From Mycobacterium sp. 236(2023) (GTDB lineage: Bacteria > Actinomycetota > Actinomycetes > Mycobacteriales > Mycobacteriaceae): 64,000 nt of DNA. Made by a program: the position numbers and the translations under genes. The stretch covers positions 286,218 to 350,217 of the forward strand of contig NZ_JARSBP010000007.1 in assembly GCF_029623955.1 (NCBI RefSeq), written 5' to 3'. Under the pieces are notes generated by a model that made no database searches, was not told the origin of the DNA, and saw only the letters and a list, made by a program, of their open reading frames with translations. Below, in pieces: positions 52,586 through 62,279 of this stretch. Positions within the stretch are counted from its first letter, which is position 1. Each line of letters begins with the position of its first letter.

Positions 52586-54105
52586 TGCTGTCCCGCTTGG
52601 TACGAATCCAGCTCATCATCTTCTCCGTCGCCTCAGTCGTCGGCATCACAGTGATGCTGCTTGGGTACGTGCAGCTGCCAACGCTGCTGGGCGTGGGGCG
52701 CATGAGCGTCACACTGCAGCTCCCCGAACTGGGCGGGCTGTACAGGTTCGCGAACGTGACCTACCGCGGCGTTCAGGTCGGCAAGGTCACCGAGGTGGAC
52801 TTCACCCGCAAAGGAGCAGACGCTGTTCTGTCCATCAAGGGGTCAGCCCGCATCCCGGCCAATCTGCGCGTCGAGGTGCGCAGTATGTCAGCAGTGGGAG
52901 AGCAATACGTCGACCTGCAGCCGGTCGACGCCGCACCGCCCTATCTCACCGACGGGTCGGTGATCACCGCCGACCGGGTATCGGTGCCACAACCCGTCGG
53001 CCCCATGCTCGACAAGACCAGCGAGCTGCTGGCGAGCATCCCGAAGGAGACCCTCGCCGCGCTCATCGATGAGTCGGCGCAGGGCCTCGACGGCGCCGGC
53101 TTCGATATCGGATCTCTGATCGACTCGTCGGCCACCCTCAGCGGTGACGCAGCCTCAGTCGCAGGCCAGGTGAGAGCTCTCGTGGACGACAGCGGTCCGT
53201 TGCTCGACGGCGCCGCCCAGTCGGCCGAAGACACACGCGCGTGGGCATCGAACCTCGCTGGCGTTACTGATCAACTGGTCGAGAACGATCCGCAGTTCCG
53301 TACCATCCTCCATGATGGTCCGCCAGCAATCGACGAGGTAACCCGCCTGCTCGATCAGGTGAAACCGACATTGCCTGTGCTTCTTGCGAATTTGAGCAGC
53401 GTTGGCCAAGTGGGCGTCACATATTTACCTGCGCTGGAACAGATCTTCGTGCTGCTGCCGCCGACGCTGGGGGCATTTCAGGGCACGTCGCAGGGCAGGA
53501 ACTACACGGGAATGCCTCTGGGTAACTTCAGGGCGCAAATCGCTGACCCGCCGCCGTGCACCGTTGGATTTCTTCCGCCTTCTCAGTGGCGTTCGCCGGC
53601 CGACACTACAACGATCGACACCCCCGACGGGCTGTACTGCAAGCTGCCGCAGGACTCCCCGACGGCGGTGCGGGGCGCTCGCAATCTGCCGTGTCTCGCA
53701 CATCCGGGAAAGCGGGCGCCGACCGTAGAGATCTGCGACAGCGATAAACCGTTCGTGCCGCTGGCTATGCGTGAGCACATATTGGGGCCGCCGCCGGTGG
53801 ACCCCAACTTGATTGCCCAGGGGATCCCGCTGGACAGTCGTGTCCCCGGTGAAGCCGACAGTCGGATGTACGCGCCGGTCGAGGGCACGCCGCTGCCGCC
53901 CGGGGCTGCGCGCGCGGGAGCCCCACCGGAGCCGCCGCCACCTGCCCCTGTGCTGCCGATCACTCCACCGACGCCGGCACTTGGGGTGGCGACATATGAT
54001 CCGAGCACGGGAAGTTACGTTGCGCCCAACGGGATTCGGTACCAGCAGCAGGATCTCATTGCCACACCGTCGTTGAAAGATCTGATGTTAGGTCCCACGC
54101 GATGA
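52585..54105 (+). CDS. mceF: MCE-family protein MceF
   Basis: A 506-aa MceF with an N-terminal membrane helix (about 8-28), an MCE domain (about 38-115; RFANVTYRGVQVGKVTEVDF), a helical region and the long MceF-type C-terminus, rich in Pro, containing paired Cys and ending YRQQD-like (GIRYQQQDLIATPSLKDL). It completes the mceA-F set. It is followed directly by a secreted protein gene with ATGA overlap. Confidence 0.93.
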   Translation: MLSRLVRIQLIIFSVASVVGITVMLLGYVQLPTLLGVGRMSVTLQLPELGGLYRFANVTYRGVQVGKVTEVDFTRKGADAVLSIKGSARIPANLRVEVRSMSAVGEQYVDLQPVDAAPPYLTDGSVITADRVSVPQPVGPMLDKTSELLASIPKETLAALIDESAQGLDGAGFDIGSLIDSSATLSGDAASVAGQVRALVDDSGPLLDGAAQSAEDTRAWASNLAGVTDQLVENDPQFRTILHDGPPAIDEVTRLLDQVKPTLPVLLANLSSVGQVGVTYLPALEQIFVLLPPTLGAFQGTSQGRNYTGMPLGNFRAQIADPPPCTVGFLPPSQWRSPADTTTIDTPDGLYCKLPQDSPTAVRGARNLPCLAHPGKRAPTVEICDSDKPFVPLAMREHILGPPPVDPNLIAQGIPLDSRVPGEADSRMYAPVEGTPLPPGAARAGAPPEPPPPAPVLPITPPTPALGVATYDPSTGSYVAPNGIRYQQQDLIATPSLKDLMLGPTR

Positions 54106-54599
54106 GTTGGATTCCGCCGACACGAACCGCAGGCGCAGCGATCACGGTGATAGTCGCCATCTTTGTGCTCGTTGTGCCCCCGGCCGGGGCAGACGACAGC
54201 GTCGCCCTCAACGGCCACTACCTGGCGGTGTCGGATGGCAAGTGGTCCAAGACGGGCGATCGGGACTATGACCAGCCCACCGTGACAAACATATGGACCA
54301 TCGCGACCGTATGCGAGAACTTCCAACGGTGCCAGGGTGAAGTCGTCAGCGATGCAGGCTGGACTGCGACGATCAAACTTCTCAGTGGAACGTGGTACGT
54401 CGGGCCGCGGGTACATGAGAGCTGGGCGCCATGCCCCAACGGCACCGCCGCATCCGGAAGCCAGCAGTATCGGTTCTGGACCGACCCGGACAACCCAGCG
54501 ATCCTCACCGGTTGGGACAAAACTCGAACAGCGAGCGGCGCCTGCGGAAGGAACCGCTCGGTGGAGGTCCAGATGCCGTTCCACCTGAGTCCGCTTTAA
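54102..54599 (+). CDS. Secreted protein of unknown function after mceF
   Basis: A 165-aa exported protein. The signal peptide ends near VPPAGADD. The mature part has four Cys residues (TVCENFQRC; APCPNG; SGACGR) that could form two disulfides, and a Trp-rich beta-like sequence (GTWYVGPRVHESWAPC). Similar small secreted proteins occur in mycobacteria, but no function is known to me. ATG 54102 overlaps the mceF stop, so it belongs to the mce operon. It may be a substrate-binding or accessory factor. Confidence 0.75.
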   Translation: MSWIPPTRTAGAAITVIVAIFVLVVPPAGADDSVALNGHYLAVSDGKWSKTGDRDYDQPTVTNIWTIATVCENFQRCQGEVVSDAGWTATIKLLSGTWYVGPRVHESWAPCPNGTAASGSQQYRFWTDPDNPAILTGWDKTRTASGACGRNRSVEVQMPFHLSPL

Positions 54600-54696
54600 G
54601 CCTCACCATGGCAGCGAGGGAGTCAAAAACGCAGGCGGACAGTCAGTTTAGGAACTGCGCTCACGTTCCACACGCGGATGAAATCGGAGGATGACG

Positions 54697-55575
54697 ATGG
54701 CCGGACGACTCGAAGGTAAAGTCGCTTTCATTACCGGGGCGGCGCGGGGCCAGGGTCGCGCGCACGCGCTGGCGATGGCCCGCGAGGGGGCGGACATTGT
54801 CGCCGTCGACATCTGTGCCGACATCACGTCCAACCCTTATCCACTTGCAACGCCTGATGATCTGGGTGAGACCGAGCGGTCGGTCAAGGAATTCGGCCGA
54901 CGCGTGTATGCCCGCGTGGCCGACGTACGCGAGCGGTTCGCGTTGCGTGAGGCCTTAGACGCGGCGCTGGTCGATTTCGGGAGACTCGACATCGTCGTCG
55001 CCAACGCCGGCATCCTCCCAATGGCCATGGGGTCGCCAGATCCGATGCATTTCGTTGATGCCACCGACGTGGACCTGGTCGGTGTCCTCAACACTGTTGC
55101 CGTGTCGGTTCCGCACCTGTCGGAAGGGTCGTCAATCATCATCACCGGCTCAACCGCGGGCATGATGCCAGGCAACGCGGACAGCCCGCAGATGGGTCCC
55201 GGCGGCGCAGGCTATGCGTGGAGCAAGCGAACCTTAATGGACTACGCCGAGCAGATCGCGATTCACTTGGCGCCCAGATTCATTCGTGTCAACGTGATGC
55301 ATCCGACGAATGTCAATACCGACCTGTTGCACAACGACGGAATCTACTCTGTGTTTCGGCCGGACCTCGTTGCCCAAGGGCAGAAGCCGACCCGCGAGGA
55401 CGCGGATCTGGCGTTCACATACTTTCAAGCGATGCCGATCCCCTATGTCGAGCCCGAAGACATCGCGAACCTCGCCGTCTTCCTGGCCAGCGATGAGAGC
55501 CGCTATATCACCGGCCAGCAGATCCGAGTCGATGCGGGGTCCTACTTGAAATTCCCCAACGGGCCCGGTAACTGA
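54697..55575 (+). CDS. Mycofactocin-type short-chain dehydrogenase
   Basis: A 292-aa SDR with the pattern typical of mycofactocin-coupled SDRs: GKVAFITGAARGQGRAHA at the N-terminus, AVDIC ending strand 2, an insertion around 42-62, Ser152 (ITGSTAG), Tyr173 and Lys177 (YAWSK) and TNVNTDLL. Such enzymes hold NAD tightly and pass electrons to the redox cofactor mycofactocin. ATG 54697 is chosen because GGAGG ends 6 nt before it. ATG 54691 abuts the site. It oxidises an unknown alcohol and lies just upstream of the convergent CoA-transferase/ALDH operon. Confidence 0.87.
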   Translation: MAGRLEGKVAFITGAARGQGRAHALAMAREGADIVAVDICADITSNPYPLATPDDLGETERSVKEFGRRVYARVADVRERFALREALDAALVDFGRLDIVVANAGILPMAMGSPDPMHFVDATDVDLVGVLNTVAVSVPHLSEGSSIIITGSTAGMMPGNADSPQMGPGGAGYAWSKRTLMDYAEQIAIHLAPRFIRVNVMHPTNVNTDLLHNDGIYSVFRPDLVAQGQKPTREDADLAFTYFQAMPIPYVEPEDIANLAVFLASDESRYITGQQIRVDAGSYLKFPNGPGN

Positions 55576-55742
55576 GGGCCAACTCGCAGCGCGTTGGGCG
55601 TGCCGCCTGCTGGCGCGCGGTACGCCTGAGATCGGTACGGCGGGTGCTCCTGCTCAAAGCGCGTGGCCAATTCGCTGGGATGCACCTGGGTGTGCTCCGC
55701 GCCGAGCGAAAGGCCCGCGCAGCGGCATGACCGGAAGCGGTG

Positions 55743-58163
55743 CTAGGAATTCAGAAGATGCTCACCGATGATGTGTCGTTCGCGGAGGGACTCGATCTGC
55801 CGCTCCGATAGACCCAGCGCCCCGAGGACCTGGTTGTTGTGCTGGCCCAGCGTTGGAGACACGGACCGGTGGTGATGATGGGGGCCGGGAGTGATGCGAA
55901 AGGGCCAGCCGGGAAAGCGATGCCGACCGGTGATCGGATGCTCGAGCTCCTGGTAAAAGTCACGTGCGTTGAGCTGCTCGACGTCGTACATGCGATCTGC
56001 GCTGAGCAACCGTTCTGCAGGTACGCCGCGCAGGCCGAGCTCGTGCACCACGTCTTCCGATGTGCACGTCCGGGTCCACGCTGTGAGAACGTCATCGAAC
56101 GCATCGTGGTTGTCCAGCCGGGCCTGCGAAGTGGCGAATCGCGCGTCGGCCAGGTGTTCCGGCTGGGCGAGAAGTTCCGTGACCGCCATCCAGTCGGAAT
56201 CGTCACGCACCGAGATCGCCACCCAGTCGTCGTCGGCAGCAGTCGGATAGACACCTTGTGCGTAGATGCGGTGCCGATTGCCTTCGCGCGCTCGCACCCG
56301 GCCCGTCAACGAGTACTCGATGACAGGCTCGGCCGTCACTGCCGCGCCCACTTCGATCTGCGCCACCTCGATGAGCTGGCCTTCGCCCGTCCGGGAGCGA
56401 TGTTCCAGCGCCGCTAGTAGCGCGACGGTCGCGTGCACGCCGGCGATGGGGTCCGCCGGACCCTGCAGATTGCACGGCGGCCCATCTGCATAGCCGGTCG
56501 CTGACGACATCCCGGACAGCTGCTCGATGTTGAGTGCCCATCCCACGTAGTCACGCCATGGACCTTCGAGCCCGAAGCCGGGCATCCGGACCATGACCAC
56601 GTCGGGGTTCACCTTGATCAGCGAGTCATAGTCCAAGCCGAACTGTTCGACGACGCGGGGTGAGAAGTTCTCGACCACGACATCGGCATCGGCAGCCATT
56701 TTCAGCGCAAGCTCGCGACCAGCTTCTGATGCCAGGTCGAGCGTGATGTCTCGCTTGTTGAGATTGGTTCCCTGCCACAGGGGTCCGCGCTCGTACCAAT
56801 CATCGCCGTCGCGCAACAGGGAGCCCGAGTAGCGGTGCCCGTCAGGTCGCTGGATGGACTCCACCTTGACGACGTCTGCTCCGAACGCGCCGAGGTAACA
56901 GGTCAGGTAGGCGCCCGCCCAGAAGGTGCTGAGGTCGAAGACCTTCAACCCCGCGAAGGGCAATGCCGGGTCTGCGGGAGGCGATACCGAGAAGGCGCCG
57001 GGACGACGCTGAGAGCCACTTCCTGCCGCCTTCTCCCATCCGTCTCCGTCCGTGGCCCGACGTGGCGCAGACCCCGGCGCCACCACCGGTGTCTTCGACA
57101 ATCGGAAGGGCGCTCCCGGCCTGACGAGACCGGAAGTGGGCCCCTCGCTTCGGGAGTCGATGAAAAAGCCGCGCTCGGCGTATTGCGGACACCCGCGGAT
57201 GGATTCTCCGTCCGTCACTGGTGCTGCCGGAATCCGCAACGCCTGACTCAACTCGACAAGGTCGGCGACCGTCATCGATTCGAGCCAGGGCCTTGCTTTT
57301 TCGAAGAACTCTTCGCGTTCCGGGCCACCGATCATGATCGCGATCTGGTGTTCGCCGAACTCGGGTAGCCCCATCATCGCGCACACGTCCAACCAGTGCT
57401 GGCCCGTCAGGCAGTTGATTCCGATCCAGCCATCTGCTGCCTTGACGATGCCCAGCATCGGCGCACCCTTGGCGTTACCGGGCAGCCCCATCTTGATGAG
57501 GCGCTCGGCCAGCAACATCGGGTACGGCAGCGTCGAAAGCAGCGTCTCGAAGGCCGAAACATCCACCTCCACAGGATGATCCACCCCGCCGGCGGCGATC
57601 CGCAACGCGGTCAATGCGCCCATCGCCGCGTAGGAGCCCGCAATGTACTCAGGAATCCGAGCACCAGCTTGCACAGGGGCCCGGCCAGGCTCACGTTCGT
57701 TGACCCACCCCGAAGCGGCCTGCAACGTCAGCGGGGTGGTCTCACGATCCCGCAGCGGGCCGTGCTGACCGAAGCTCGAGATCCGTACCACCGTGAGGTG
57801 AGGGTTCAGCCGCGCCAGGCTGTCTGAATCGAGCCCCAGATCCGACCGCACCGCAGACTTCGGGTCCAAGTTCTCGACCAGGAGATCCGCCTCGACCACG
57901 AGTTGACGAAACATCGCCAGGCCAGCGGGCGACGCAAAATCTAGCGCCGCCCCGCGCTTACCGGCATTGAGGTACTCGAACAGCGCACTGTGTTCGTCTC
58001 CGCCGCCCAACATCGCGCCCCACTGACGCATCGGGTCACCACCCCAAGTCGACTCGACCTTGTGAACCTCGGCACCCAGGTCCACCAATAGCTTCGTGCA
58101 ATAGGGACCCGAGATCTCGCCACCGACCTCGACAACGCGCAACCCTTCGAGGGGCCCGCTCAC
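55743..58163 (-). CDS. Tandem two-domain family III CoA-transferase
   Basis: A roughly 806-aa protein with two complete CaiB/BaiF CoA-transferase units in tandem. Domain 1 (about 1-370) has VVEVGGEISGPYCTKLLVDLG and ENLDPKSAVRSDLG. Domain 2 (about 400-806) has VFDLSTFWAGAYLTCYLGAFG and ENFSPRVVEQFGLD. Single CaiB enzymes work as interlocked dimers, so the fusion may form such a unit in one chain. The active-site Asp positions differ between the halves, and only one may be catalytic. GTG 58163 overlaps the ALDH stop (GTGA), so it probably activates the acid made by that ALDH. The frame to 58349 is an artefact. Confidence 0.85.
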   Translation of the reverse strand: MSGPLEGLRVVEVGGEISGPYCTKLLVDLGAEVHKVESTWGGDPMRQWGAMLGGGDEHSALFEYLNAGKRGAALDFASPAGLAMFRQLVVEADLLVENLDPKSAVRSDLGLDSDSLARLNPHLTVVRISSFGQHGPLRDRETTPLTLQAASGWVNEREPGRAPVQAGARIPEYIAGSYAAMGALTALRIAAGGVDHPVEVDVSAFETLLSTLPYPMLLAERLIKMGLPGNAKGAPMLGIVKAADGWIGINCLTGQHWLDVCAMMGLPEFGEHQIAIMIGGPEREEFFEKARPWLESMTVADLVELSQALRIPAAPVTDGESIRGCPQYAERGFFIDSRSEGPTSGLVRPGAPFRLSKTPVVAPGSAPRRATDGDGWEKAAGSGSQRRPGAFSVSPPADPALPFAGLKVFDLSTFWAGAYLTCYLGAFGADVVKVESIQRPDGHRYSGSLLRDGDDWYERGPLWQGTNLNKRDITLDLASEAGRELALKMAADADVVVENFSPRVVEQFGLDYDSLIKVNPDVVMVRMPGFGLEGPWRDYVGWALNIEQLSGMSSATGYADGPPCNLQGPADPIAGVHATVALLAALEHRSRTGEGQLIEVAQIEVGAAVTAEPVIEYSLTGRVRAREGNRHRIYAQGVYPTAADDDWVAISVRDDSDWMAVTELLAQPEHLADARFATSQARLDNHDAFDDVLTAWTRTCTSEDVVHELGLRGVPAERLLSADRMYDVEQLNARDFYQELEHPITGRHRFPGWPFRITPGPHHHHRSVSPTLGQHNNQVLGALGLSERQIESLRERHIIGEHLLNS

Positions 58164-59620
58164 GCTGGCACCGCAATCACTTTGGGCTCCATGTGGGCGC
58201 GCAGGCCCATCACACCACCTTCGCGGCCGATCCCGCTTTGCCCAAAGCCACCGAAGGGCGCGGCCCCCGCGATTGTGCCGTTGATGGACACCTGCCCGGT
58301 GCGGATCCTCCGGGCAACAGCGACGGCGCGGTCCACGTCGGTGGCCCACACCGCGCCGCCGAGTCCGTAGGCGGAGTCGTTGGCGATCGCTATTGCGTCG
58401 TCAACATCGTCGTAGCGCAACACGGTGAGAACAGGGCCGAACACCTCTTCCTGTGCAATGTATGAACTGCGGCCCGCACCGGTGAGGATCGTGGGCTCGA
58501 AGAAGTGCCCGGCATCTAGGGCCTTCGGACGTTCACCACCCACCACGACGGTGGCGCCGTCGCGCTGCGCCTGCGCGACGAAACCCTCGACGCGATTGAG
58601 ATGTTCGCGGCTGATGAGGGGGCCCATGGTGACTGCAGGATCAGCGGGGTTACCGATCACGACGTTGCGGGCGAGTTCAGCGAGCCGGGCGACCACGTCA
58701 TCGTGCAGTGAATTGGGAAGCACTAAGCGACTATTCAGAATGCAGGCTTGCCCAGCATGCATGGTGACGCTGTCGAAGAGGATGCGCTCTAACAGGTCGT
58801 CGGTGACGTGGACATCGTCGAGGAACACGCACGCCGACTTCCCGCCACACTCGAGCAGGATCCGCTTCATTGTCGTCGCGGCACCGGCCATCACTTCGCG
58901 ACCAACCGCCGAGCTTCCCGTGAAGCTAACCATGTCAACACGCCCGTCGAGGGTCAGGGCACGACTGGCCTCTAGACCGGTCGGCGTAATGACGTTCACG
59001 ACGCCGGCCGGAATGTCGGTGTCCTCGTCGACGATGCGCGCCAAGGCTAGTGCCGCCAGTGGTGTCAGGGGCGATGGCTTAAGCACCACTGTATTGCCCG
59101 CTGCCAGGGCTGCGCCTAGCTTCATGACATTCAGCGTGTGAGGGAAATTCCACGGCGTCAGCATTGAAACGACGCCGAGCGGCTCGTAGCGAAGCAGGGT
59201 GTTCCCAGCTGCGGCCCAAGGCTGGATCGATGACTCGACTGGCTCCATGGCAAGTTCTGCGGCGTGGCCGGCCATAATCGCCGGGCCCTCGACATGAATG
59301 ATTCGCTCATTTGCTGAACAACCCCATTCAACTTGCGCGAGAGCGTAGATGTCATCTGCTCGTGTAAGCAAGGCGGCGCTGAGTTGTTGCAGGCAGCGGG
59401 AACGCTCAGCGGGCTCAAGCGACGGCCACGGACCGGTGTCGAAAGCGCTACGAGCGGCCTCGATCGCGGACTCTACCTGCTCGACGCTGGCATCCGGCGC
59501 AGAGGCGATCACGGCTTCGGTTGCCGGGTTCATGACGTCGTACCGCCCGTTGTCGGGGTCAACCCAGCGGCCGCCGATGAAGTGCCCATAGGAGTCGATG
59601 AGCGAACGGGCTGGGGTCAT
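58160..59620 (-). CDS. NAD(P)-dependent aldehyde dehydrogenase
   Basis: A 486-aa ALDH with Glu257 (LLECGGKS) and Cys293 (HAGQACILN). The cofactor motif TPWNFPHT and the C-terminal GFGQSGIGRE are present. It converts an aldehyde to an acid, with the downstream CoA-transferase (stop/start overlap) next in the path. It is divergent from a P450 gene across a 227-bp intergenic region. Confidence 0.92.
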   Translation of the reverse strand: MTPARSLIDSYGHFIGGRWVDPDNGRYDVMNPATEAVIASAPDASVEQVESAIEAARSAFDTGPWPSLEPAERSRCLQQLSAALLTRADDIYALAQVEWGCSANERIIHVEGPAIMAGHAAELAMEPVESSIQPWAAAGNTLLRYEPLGVVSMLTPWNFPHTLNVMKLGAALAAGNTVVLKPSPLTPLAALALARIVDEDTDIPAGVVNVITPTGLEASRALTLDGRVDMVSFTGSSAVGREVMAGAATTMKRILLECGGKSACVFLDDVHVTDDLLERILFDSVTMHAGQACILNSRLVLPNSLHDDVVARLAELARNVVIGNPADPAVTMGPLISREHLNRVEGFVAQAQRDGATVVVGGERPKALDAGHFFEPTILTGAGRSSYIAQEEVFGPVLTVLRYDDVDDAIAIANDSAYGLGGAVWATDVDRAVAVARRIRTGQVSINGTIAGAAPFGGFGQSGIGREGGVMGLRAHMEPKVIAVPA

Positions 59621-59847
59621 CGGTTCGCACGCAGCCTTCCTGCCGTGGGCGCAGAGCCGGAACGGAACCGCCTCTATCCTACATTTAAGATAGATGTGTA
59701 CACCGCTCCTCGCTCAAGGTCAACCAATTATGCATGCGAGCACCTAATTTCGTGATTGACACGGTGGGTGTCGTTCCGGTAAGCACAGTTAGGCCGGACA
59801 TATAACCACTATCTGTCCGAGCCGTCCTACCTGAGGAAGGCATCCGC
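59621..59847. promoter_or_regulatory. Divergent promoter region between ALDH and P450
   Basis: This 227-bp region is AT-richer than its surroundings. It contains TCTATC (59673-59678) and GATAGA (59689-59694), an inverted repeat around a TACATTTAA centre close to the ALDH start, and a TTGACA at 59756-59761 facing the P450 gene with no clear -10. The regulator is not identified in the window. Confidence 0.4.
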
Positions 59848-61065
59848 GTGCCCACGAGTCCAGTTTCAAGACCGACCACCGACGTGCCGCTGCACTCGCC
59901 GGATTTCTTCATCGGTGACACTGCGGCCGCATTTCGCGAGATGCGCAGGACCACCCCGGTGGTGTGGAACTCGGAGATGAAGTTCTGGTCTTTGCTCAGA
60001 TATGAGGACTGCCGCCATGTCTCATCGAACCCGCGCCTGTTCACCTCCACGAAGGGGGTGACAATTCCAGACCCAGCTTTTCCCGAGGCGCCTGTGCACG
60101 AAGGCAGTCTGCTGTTTACCGACCCGCCCCGCCATCGGCAGCTGCGTAAGTTGATCAACGCTGGGTTCACTAAACGGCAGGTAACGTTGCTGGAAGCGAA
60201 GGTGCGGGGCCTGGTAACCGATATTGTGTCCGAGATAGACCCTTCACGGGAGTACGAGTTCGCCGATGAACTGGCGGCCCCGCTGCCGACTCGCATTATC
60301 GCTGAGATGCTCGGCGCGCCGCCGGAGGACTGGGAACAGTTTCGTACCTGGTCGGACGCGTTTGTGGGCAGCGCGGACCCCGAGATCCAGCTCGACACGC
60401 TCGCGGCAGCTGGCGAGCTGTACGCCTACTTCACCGAGCTCATCGAAGCACGCCGCGCAGGCAAGGTGACTGATTCAGACGACCTGCTGAGCATCTTGGC
60501 CGCGGCAGAAGTCGACGGCGAACGCCTGTCGGATGACGATCTGCTGAATTTTTCTTTCCTGCTGCTTGTCGCCGGAAATGAGACGACGCGCAACCTTATT
60601 GCGCTTGGCACGCTCGCGCTCATCGAAAACCCCGATCAGTTCGCGCTGCTGCTCGACAGGCCCGACTTATTGCCAAGCGCAGTGGAAGAGATGCTGCGGT
60701 TCACTAGTCCGGTGACACATATGGCGCGAACTGCGAATGAGGACACCGTGATTCGCGGCCAGCAGATCAAGGCTGGCGAAATCATCGTGATGCTGTACGG
60801 GTCGGCCAACCGCGACGAAGCGGTGTTCGGAGAGACGGCCGAATCCTTCGACATCACCCGTAGCCCCAACCCGCACATCGCCTTCGGGGCCGGCGAACAT
60901 TCCTGTCTGGGGGCGCAGTTGGCGAGGCTGGAAGCCAGAATCATGTTCGAGGTGCTGCTGGGCACGTATCCGACCATCGAGCTCACCGGTGATGTCACTC
61001 GCCTGCGCGCCACGATGGTGCCAGGTGTCAAGAGTATGCCGGTGCGACTGGGAGCAGGTGTCTGA
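59848..61065 (+). CDS. Cytochrome P450
   Basis: A 405-aa P450 of a mycobacterial steroid/fatty-acid-like class. The I-helix has VAGNETT, ExxR is EMLR, and the haem ligand is Cys353 in FGAGEHSCLG. The sequence resembles CYP125/CYP142-type enzymes that oxidise a terminal methyl group, but closer assignment needs a search. GTG 59848 follows GAGGAAGG. Its stop overlaps the ATG of an acyl-CoA dehydrogenase (TGATG), fitting terminal oxidation followed by beta-oxidation. Confidence 0.92.
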   Translation: MPTSPVSRPTTDVPLHSPDFFIGDTAAAFREMRRTTPVVWNSEMKFWSLLRYEDCRHVSSNPRLFTSTKGVTIPDPAFPEAPVHEGSLLFTDPPRHRQLRKLINAGFTKRQVTLLEAKVRGLVTDIVSEIDPSREYEFADELAAPLPTRIIAEMLGAPPEDWEQFRTWSDAFVGSADPEIQLDTLAAAGELYAYFTELIEARRAGKVTDSDDLLSILAAAEVDGERLSDDDLLNFSFLLLVAGNETTRNLIALGTLALIENPDQFALLLDRPDLLPSAVEEMLRFTSPVTHMARTANEDTVIRGQQIKAGEIIVMLYGSANRDEAVFGETAESFDITRSPNPHIAFGAGEHSCLGAQLARLEARIMFEVLLGTYPTIELTGDVTRLRATMVPGVKSMPVRLGAGV

Positions 61066-62246
61066 TGGACTTCGACTACACGCCTGAGCAGGATCAGCTT
61101 CGCAAGGATTATCGCGAGCGCCTTGAGGCGGTGATGACGCCTGAGCGGCGGGCCGCGGTCGCCGGACTGATGGAGGGCGGTGCCGCCATGACCGAGGTCC
61201 GCCGAGCGCTGGGCGCGGCCGGACTGCTAGGAGTGGCATGGCCGACCGAATACGGCGGCCACGGACTGACCGCGATGGAGCAGTACATCTTCGGCGAGGA
61301 GGCCCGCCGGGTGAACGCGCCGCTGCCGATGATCACGCTGAACACCGTGGGCCCTACGCTGATTCAATTCGGCACCGATGAGCAGAAGAACACCTTCCTG
61401 CCCGCCATCCTGCGCGGCGAGGTCGACTTCGCCATCGGATACTCCGAACCCGGCGCCGGCAGCGACCTGGCCTCGCTGCGCACGACCGCCGTGCGGGACG
61501 GCGACGAATTCGTCATCAACGGTTCCAAGATGTTCACCAGCGGCGCGGAGTTCGCCGACTACATCTGGCTCGCCGCACGCACTGACCCGGAAGCCAAGAA
61601 ACACAAGGGCATCACCCTGTTCATCGTTCCGACCAATTCGCCAGGCTTCTCGTGGAAGCCGCTCCACACCATGCCGGGGGTGTCGACCTACTACACCTTC
61701 TATGACGATGTCCGTGTCCCCGCGAGCGCAATCGTGCTGGGCGAGAACGAGGGATGGAAGCTGGTCACCAACCAGCTCAATCTCGAGCGCGCGGCCCTGG
61801 GCAATCTGGGAGCTTTGGAACCGTTGTTCCAGAAGACGTTGAAGTGGGCACGCGAAACGCGACTGGACGACGGCCTGGTGATCGATCAACCCTGGGTACA
61901 GCAGGCACTAGCGCGGGTCGAAGCGCAGGTCTCCGCGTACCGGCTGCTCAACCTGCGAGTGAACGCCAATATGGGTACCGGCGCGCTCGGCATGGCCGAG
62001 GCCTCGGCTGCAAAGGTTTTCGGTACCGAACTCACCCAGCAAGTGGCAGGAGAACTGCTCGACGTCGTGGGCCACTCGGCCGTCCGCAAAGACGACGCAG
62101 CCCCGCTGAAAGGCGAACTGGAAAGCGCCTATCGCCTCGCAGTCATCAACACGTTCGGCGGAGGCGCCAACGAGCTTCAACGCGACATCATCGCGATGGC
62201 CGGCCTCGGGATGCCACGGGCACCTCGCGATATGCGGGCCTCATGA
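61065..62246 (+). CDS. Acyl-CoA dehydrogenase (FadE-type)
   Basis: A 393-aa acyl-CoA dehydrogenase. It has GYSEPGAGSDLASLRTTAVRD for FAD/substrate binding and the C-terminus GGGANELQRDIIAMAGLG, as in the alpha chains of mycobacterial heteromeric FadE complexes. Its partner is likely the dehydrogenase at 63261. ATG 61065 overlaps the P450 stop. It introduces the alpha-beta double bond in the side-chain CoA ester. Confidence 0.92.
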   Translation: MDFDYTPEQDQLRKDYRERLEAVMTPERRAAVAGLMEGGAAMTEVRRALGAAGLLGVAWPTEYGGHGLTAMEQYIFGEEARRVNAPLPMITLNTVGPTLIQFGTDEQKNTFLPAILRGEVDFAIGYSEPGAGSDLASLRTTAVRDGDEFVINGSKMFTSGAEFADYIWLAARTDPEAKKHKGITLFIVPTNSPGFSWKPLHTMPGVSTYYTFYDDVRVPASAIVLGENEGWKLVTNQLNLERAALGNLGALEPLFQKTLKWARETRLDDGLVIDQPWVQQALARVEAQVSAYRLLNLRVNANMGTGALGMAEASAAKVFGTELTQQVAGELLDVVGHSAVRKDDAAPLKGELESAYRLAVINTFGGGANELQRDIIAMAGLGMPRAPRDMRAS

Positions 62247-62279
62247 CGGAAAGTGCTCAACCGATGAAAGGACGGGCAA

